Shown piece by piece: positions 60,667-64,000 of a DNA stretch of 64,000 nucleotides. Position 1 is the first letter of the stretch; each line of letters begins with the position of its first letter. The DNA is from an uncultured Desulfosarcina sp. GTDB lineage: Bacteria > Desulfobacterota > Desulfobacteria > Desulfobacterales > Desulfosarcinaceae. Below the pieces are notes generated by a model. It was not told the origin of the DNA. It ran no database searches and worked only from the letters and a program-made list of their open reading frames with translations. The DNA is taken from assembly GCF_963668215.1 (NCBI RefSeq), contig NZ_OY764190.1, positions 5,394,001-5,458,000 on the forward strand. Direction: 5' to 3'. The translations under genes and the position numbers were made by a program.

Positions 60667-62052
60667 TTAGGTTCTCCCCACAGCCATCAGTTCGGCTTTC
60701 AGGTCTTCGGGGGCGGCATCCCAGTAAAGGGCCAGATTGTTTCCGTTTTGCACCTGGGCCCAGGCATCGCCATGGTGATCGATCTGGAAATAGAGCGTAT
60801 TTGCCCGCCGCGGCAACTCCTGGGGCGGCGCCTGCAGGTAGGTGAGCTGAATTCCCGGAAGGGAACGGGCAATCAGAATCGGCAGGTATTCCCGCGAGCT
60901 GAGTTTGGCGATCTGCTCCACCGAGGCGAGCACGGCCTGGGGGTCCGCCTCCGTCTGCATCGCCAGAAAAAAACGGTTGCGCCCCTCGAAAATGGCCGGC
61001 GGCAGGTCGGCGGCGTAATAGGTGCCGTCGAACATCAGGTTGAGCATGTATTCGGGACCGGCGGTGATTTCGTCCAGCAACTGGGTGACAAGACTCTGGG
61101 CCGCGGAAAAACAGCGCCACAAATCCTGGTGGTTGTAGGCGGGGACCAGCACCGTGCCGTCATCCAGGGTTCCGGTGACGGAAATGCGTTCGGAAAACGT
61201 GGTCATTTCCCCGATCAGCTGGCGAAGTACGCCGTAGGCCGTCCAGGGATGCACTTGGCCGGCTTCGGTAAGGTGGACCAGCATGGACACATAACGGTTG
61301 AGGCTGCGCAGGGCCAGCAGGAAAACCATGTCCCGGCTGCCGAATTCAGCCGTATGAATACCGCGGTCCCGCTTGTAGGCCTCCAACTGCCGGCCCCGTG
61401 CGGAGATTTGATCGCGAACCTCTTTGATGAGGCGCTCCAGCACCGGCACGGCGGAGAGGTTCAGGGCCGGCGGGATAAACTTCTCGCTCAGGGCCACCGC
61501 ATCGCCCTGGCGCTCCAGCAAAACCAGCGGAATCAGTTCGTAGTCCCCCAACTGATCGATTTCCGTCTCCCAGAAAAATTTGAGCACGTACCGCAAATAC
61601 CGTATTTGCGCGCTGGGACCGCTGCCGTGCTGGTCGCGGATATCTTCGGAATCCTCGGTGGCCAGAAATCGGGTGTTGACTTCGGCGGCCTGGCTCGAAT
61701 CCTGGACTACGGTGACATTTTCCCCTGAAGTGCTGTGTTTTTTCAGCCCCAGATAGACCTTGAAAGGTTTGCCGCCGTCTTCCCAGGCATTTTCGAAAGA
61801 GCGGGGGGCAAGAACGGCGTTGTCCGGAATCGCGGCAAAGGTTTGATCCGGGAAAAGGAATTGTCCGCTGGTCAAACCGATGGAACGGTTTCCCAAGGAG
61901 GCCGATTTCACCGCCATGCTGCCGACACCCCAGAAATGAGGGATCAGTTTTCGATGCAGCGGCTCCAGCAACGACCGGTTGAAGCGATCCTGGAGTTGGA
62001 AGTGCTGGGGCTGAAGAAACAAGCCCTGATGCCAGTAAAGGGGCCTTTCCAT
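60667..62052 (-). CDS. tssK: T6SS baseplate/membrane linker TssK
   Basis: A 461-residue TssK (ImpJ/VasE). The signature start RPLYWHQGLFLQPQHFQLQDRF is present, as are LERQGDAVALSEKFIPPALNLSAVP and RNRFFLAMQ. TssK connects the baseplate to TssL and TssM. The start lies 4 bases after the tssJ stop. Confidence 0.97.
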   Translation of the reverse strand: MERPLYWHQGLFLQPQHFQLQDRFNRSLLEPLHRKLIPHFWGVGSMAVKSASLGNRSIGLTSGQFLFPDQTFAAIPDNAVLAPRSFENAWEDGGKPFKVYLGLKKHSTSGENVTVVQDSSQAAEVNTRFLATEDSEDIRDQHGSGPSAQIRYLRYVLKFFWETEIDQLGDYELIPLVLLERQGDAVALSEKFIPPALNLSAVPVLERLIKEVRDQISARGRQLEAYKRDRGIHTAEFGSRDMVFLLALRSLNRYVSMLVHLTEAGQVHPWTAYGVLRQLIGEMTTFSERISVTGTLDDGTVLVPAYNHQDLWRCFSAAQSLVTQLLDEITAGPEYMLNLMFDGTYYAADLPPAIFEGRNRFFLAMQTEADPQAVLASVEQIAKLSSREYLPILIARSLPGIQLTYLQAPPQELPRRANTLYFQIDHHGDAWAQVQNGNNLALYWDAAPEDLKAELMAVGRT

Positions 62053-62056
62053 AAAA

Positions 62057-62605
62057 CTACTTTCCTTCCGGTGTTGAAGTGGAGATGGTAGTGATCTGCT
62101 GGGGGCCGAGAAGCAGTTCGATATTCAACTGCGCCGGTTTGCGGGTCTTGGATTTTTTGATGAAACCCTTTTTCTCGGTATATTCCGGAATTTCCACCAT
62201 TTTGACCATGCGTTCCTTTTCGAGGATGTAATACCCGGCCACGATGGCGACATATCGGGCGCCTTCAGCCCGGTCCAGGGACATGTTGACGTCCTGCCCG
62301 GGCTGGATGATCAAGCGTTTGGCGCCGACAGCCCCTTCTCCGAACAGACTGCACTCCAAGAGCCGGTAAAGTCCGTCCTGATCGTTGGCCAACTGATTGA
62401 AATTGTTGGGATCGGACAGTTGGTAAGTACACAACAGCAGGGTATGCGCTTCCCCGTCGTCCAAATTGAGTTTCGGATCGGCCTGGATATGCAGCCGAAT
62501 GGCTTCTCTTTCGTAGGTCCATTCCGGCGGCGGCAGTTGTTTGGCCGCACATGCGGCAATCAGCAGCATTGCCCCGGCAAGCGATATGGCGAGTAATCGT
62601 TTCAA
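62057..62605 (-). CDS. tssJ: T6SS outer-membrane lipoprotein TssJ
   Basis: A 182-residue lipoprotein with lipobox IAAC (Cys19). Family features: IRLHIQADPKLNLDDGEAHTLLLCTYQLSDPNNFNQL, AKRLIIQPGQDVNMSLDRAEGARYVAIVAGYY. It holds the membrane complex to the outer membrane. It overlaps neither neighbour, with 1 base before the TagH-like gene. Confidence 0.95.
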   Translation of the reverse strand: MKRLLAISLAGAMLLIAACAAKQLPPPEWTYEREAIRLHIQADPKLNLDDGEAHTLLLCTYQLSDPNNFNQLANDQDGLYRLLECSLFGEGAVGAKRLIIQPGQDVNMSLDRAEGARYVAIVAGYYILEKERMVKMVEIPEYTEKKGFIKKSKTRKPAQLNIELLLGPQQITTISTSTPEGK

Positions 62606-62606
62606 A

Positions 62607-63347
62607 TCAACCTCCTTGTTTTCCGAATTTTGTCTGGCAGTTTTTTTCGAACTCCCGTAAAAAATCTTCCATGAAACGGCCGGAACTGAACCATTTCTGA
62701 ATTTTTTCGAAGCGCTGTTCGTATATATCGAACATCTCGGCCTTTTTCAGAGGGCCGAATTTCAGCCCCTTGCCGGTTTCGGCGGCCAGCTGCTCCGGAT
62801 CCAGTACGCCGAGCACCTGTTTGACCTTGGCATAAGCCGCCTCCTTGAAAGACTGCTGCGAGGTTAAAAAGGCGTTGCTGATCTGGCCCAGGTAGGTCTC
62901 CAGCGAGTTGCTCTGCCCCTCCCCTTCCAGGCGAAATCCGATAACCTGGCGGATGGTCTGTTCCGGCGACCCTTCGCCGGTGAACGTCATGTTGATGACG
63001 CTGATCAGTTGGTTGAGGGTATTGAAAATGGTGTTCAGCGACTCGGCCAGCTTTTCCAGCATTTCGCTGGAGGTCAGATCGTCCATGGTGACACTGCGCC
63101 CAAGCAGCAGCGAGCAGACCTGGCTCAGCACAGCCTCGTCGGATTCGCCTGTGGATGCCGGGGGTGTGGCGCTCTTGCCCATATCGGCGATAACGTGCCG
63201 CAGGGCATCGATCCGGCGGGGCGCGTCCATTTCGGCCATTTGTTCGGCCAGGTAGGATTCGACCAATTCTTCCGAAGGCTCCTCCCGGGCGTCGAATCGC
63301 TCGTTGAGGCCCGCTGAAATACGTGCGATCAGGTTGGCATCGACCAT
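62607..63347 (-). CDS. TagH-like T6SS protein (C-terminal domain without FHA)
   Basis: A 246-residue helical protein. Its C-terminal half (LETYLGQISNAFLTSQQSFKEAAYAKVKQVLGVLDPEQLAAETG, then FEKIQKWFSSGRFMEDFLREFEKN) resembles the C-terminal domain of T6SS FHA proteins (TagH/ImpI/VasC). No FHA domain (no GR..H, SRxH or NG motif) is present in this chain. Position directly before tssJ is the usual place for this protein. The FHA part may reside in the gene upstream, beyond the window edge. Assignment is moderate. Confidence 0.55.
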   Translation of the reverse strand: MVDANLIARISAGLNERFDAREEPSEELVESYLAEQMAEMDAPRRIDALRHVIADMGKSATPPASTGESDEAVLSQVCSLLLGRSVTMDDLTSSEMLEKLAESLNTIFNTLNQLISVINMTFTGEGSPEQTIRQVIGFRLEGEGQSNSLETYLGQISNAFLTSQQSFKEAAYAKVKQVLGVLDPEQLAAETGKGLKFGPLKKAEMFDIYEQRFEKIQKWFSSGRFMEDFLREFEKNCQTKFGKQGG

Positions 63348-63355
63348 GTTTCGGC

Positions 63356-64000
63356 CTATTCCTTTTTGATGTCCGATCGGATGATGATGGTCTGTTCCAT
63401 GATATCGTCATCCTCCACCGGCTCTTGAGACACAACCGGAGGTCCCGGTCGGCCGCCGGTATTGATGACGACGGTGGCTTCGGCGTCGGACGGATCCGTA
63501 CCCTCTTGAGAGGGCGTGTTGCTGTAAAGATCCGGGTTGGGCATTTTTGCGGCCTGTGGAGCGCCGCCTCCCTGTATGATGGTGGACTCCAGATCGTCGT
63601 CGGGGGCCGGCGGGGGCGTTGGCGTTTTGCCGATTACCACCGTGGCCTCCGTATCCCAGTCCGACATGCTTGGCGATGTCGGCGTCTGCCCGTCGCCGCC
63701 CTGAATCATCGTAGCGGCCAGATCCGCATCCGGATCCGTTGACGGCTGCGTTGGCGGCACCGATGCGGGGGAGATTACCACGGTTTGGTCCGCATCTTCG
63801 AACGTCGCTTCTTTTTCAGGAACAGGCGGCAGCCCACTGGCGTTTAAAACCACCGTCTCCTCGATATCGTCTTCCCATTGCGACTGGTCGCCCGGCGCTT
63901 CTTGCGGCGTCGACCAGGCCTGCGGGTCGGGAGGCGCTGCGGCCGGGGCGGAAAGGACCACGGTTTCTTCGATATCGTCACCCCAACCGTCCGATGGCAG
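63356..64000 (-). CDS. Thr-x-x-[I/L/Q] repeat protein, C-terminal part (runs off window)
   Basis: The visible 214 residues (the N-terminus lies beyond 64000) are a low-complexity, Pro/Asp-rich chain with eight copies of an acidic motif followed by Thr-Val/Ile/Met-Val/Ile-Leu/Ile/Gln: DIEETVVL, DIEETVVL, ADQTVVI, AATMIQ, EATVVI, ESTIIQ, EATVVI and EQTIII (Thr at 13, 49, 73, 97, 120, 140, 176 and 204 from the window edge). The +3 position is mostly I/L, which many FHA domains prefer after phosphothreonine. The gap to the TagH-like gene is 8 bases. An N-terminal FHA or other domain could lie outside the window. Confidence 0.7.
   Translation of the reverse strand: MPSDGWGDDIEETVVLSAPAAAPPDPQAWSTPQEAPGDQSQWEDDIEETVVLNASGLPPVPEKEATFEDADQTVVISPASVPPTQPSTDPDADLAATMIQGGDGQTPTSPSMSDWDTEATVVIGKTPTPPPAPDDDLESTIIQGGGAPQAAKMPNPDLYSNTPSQEGTDPSDAEATVVINTGGRPGPPVVSQEPVEDDDIMEQTIIIRSDIKKE

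Overview
The window reads as a chromosomal segment of a GC-rich Gram-negative bacterium, most likely a sulfate-reducer-type Desulfobacterota member (Desulfosarcina/Desulfococcus-like). This is inferred from outer-membrane lipoproteins, a RpoH-type sigma factor, myxobacterial-style Ser/Thr kinases with an HRDISPQN catalytic loop, and the general protein character. No 16S rRNA is present, so the genus is only a guess.

Layout. (1) 1-8.7 kb, minus strand: the N-terminal part of MutS, a LapA-domain membrane protein, and a tightly packed housekeeping operon (TPR lipoprotein, LolB-like lipoprotein, Mut7-C protein, Mrp ATPase, RimK-like ATP-grasp ligase, dNTPase, UPF0280) downstream of rpoH. (2) 8.9-10.3 kb: tRNA-Arg(UCU), a CheY-like receiver and a PilZ protein. 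(3) 10.5-17.2 kb, minus: a Ser/Thr phospho-signalling operon with a membrane sensor lacking a kinase, a membrane sensor kinase, a PP2C phosphatase, a PEGA-domain kinase and a cysteine-less thioredoxin-fold/TPR protein. (4) 17.5-24.8 kb: a polysaccharide deacetylase lipoprotein, a LysM/TPR lipoprotein and a double-FHA protein on plus, and an FHA-TM-lytic transglycosylase fusion on minus. An ISNCY-type insertion sequence sits exactly at the stop codon of the double-FHA gene. (5) 24.9-26.8 kb: a complete IS1634-type element. (6) 26.9-38.0 kb, minus: a type VI secretion (T6SS) cargo island with a fused TssB-TssC-like sheath protein, VgrG, a membrane-anchored unknown, DUF2169-pentapeptide protein, pentapeptide protein, DUF3540, PAAR-like DUF4150 and a transglutaminase-like putative effector. 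(7) 38.5 kb: one orphan gene on plus. (8) 39.6-64 kb, minus: the core T6SS (tssA, B, C, D, E, F, G, H, J, K, L, M with tagF, tagJ and a TagH-like C-terminal protein). Its ClpV end carries a protein with a domain resembling plant IQM proteins, a Cys-rich protein and two TPR-methyltransferases. Its promoter end has a protein with eight Thr-x-x-[I/L/Q] repeats that runs off the window.

How the parts may work together. All 13 core Tss components are represented once VgrG of the cargo island is counted. The kinases, PP2C phosphatase, FHA proteins and the Thr-repeat protein suggest that secretion and envelope functions are governed by a threonine phosphorylation pathway, as in the H1-T6SS of Pseudomonas aeruginosa; this link is inferred from proximity and motifs. 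The most unusual items are the IQM-like protein inside the T6SS operon, the second, fused sheath-like protein beside VgrG, the transglutaminase-like cargo candidate without an adjacent immunity gene, the multivalent Thr-repeat protein, and the FHA-lytic transglycosylase fusion.
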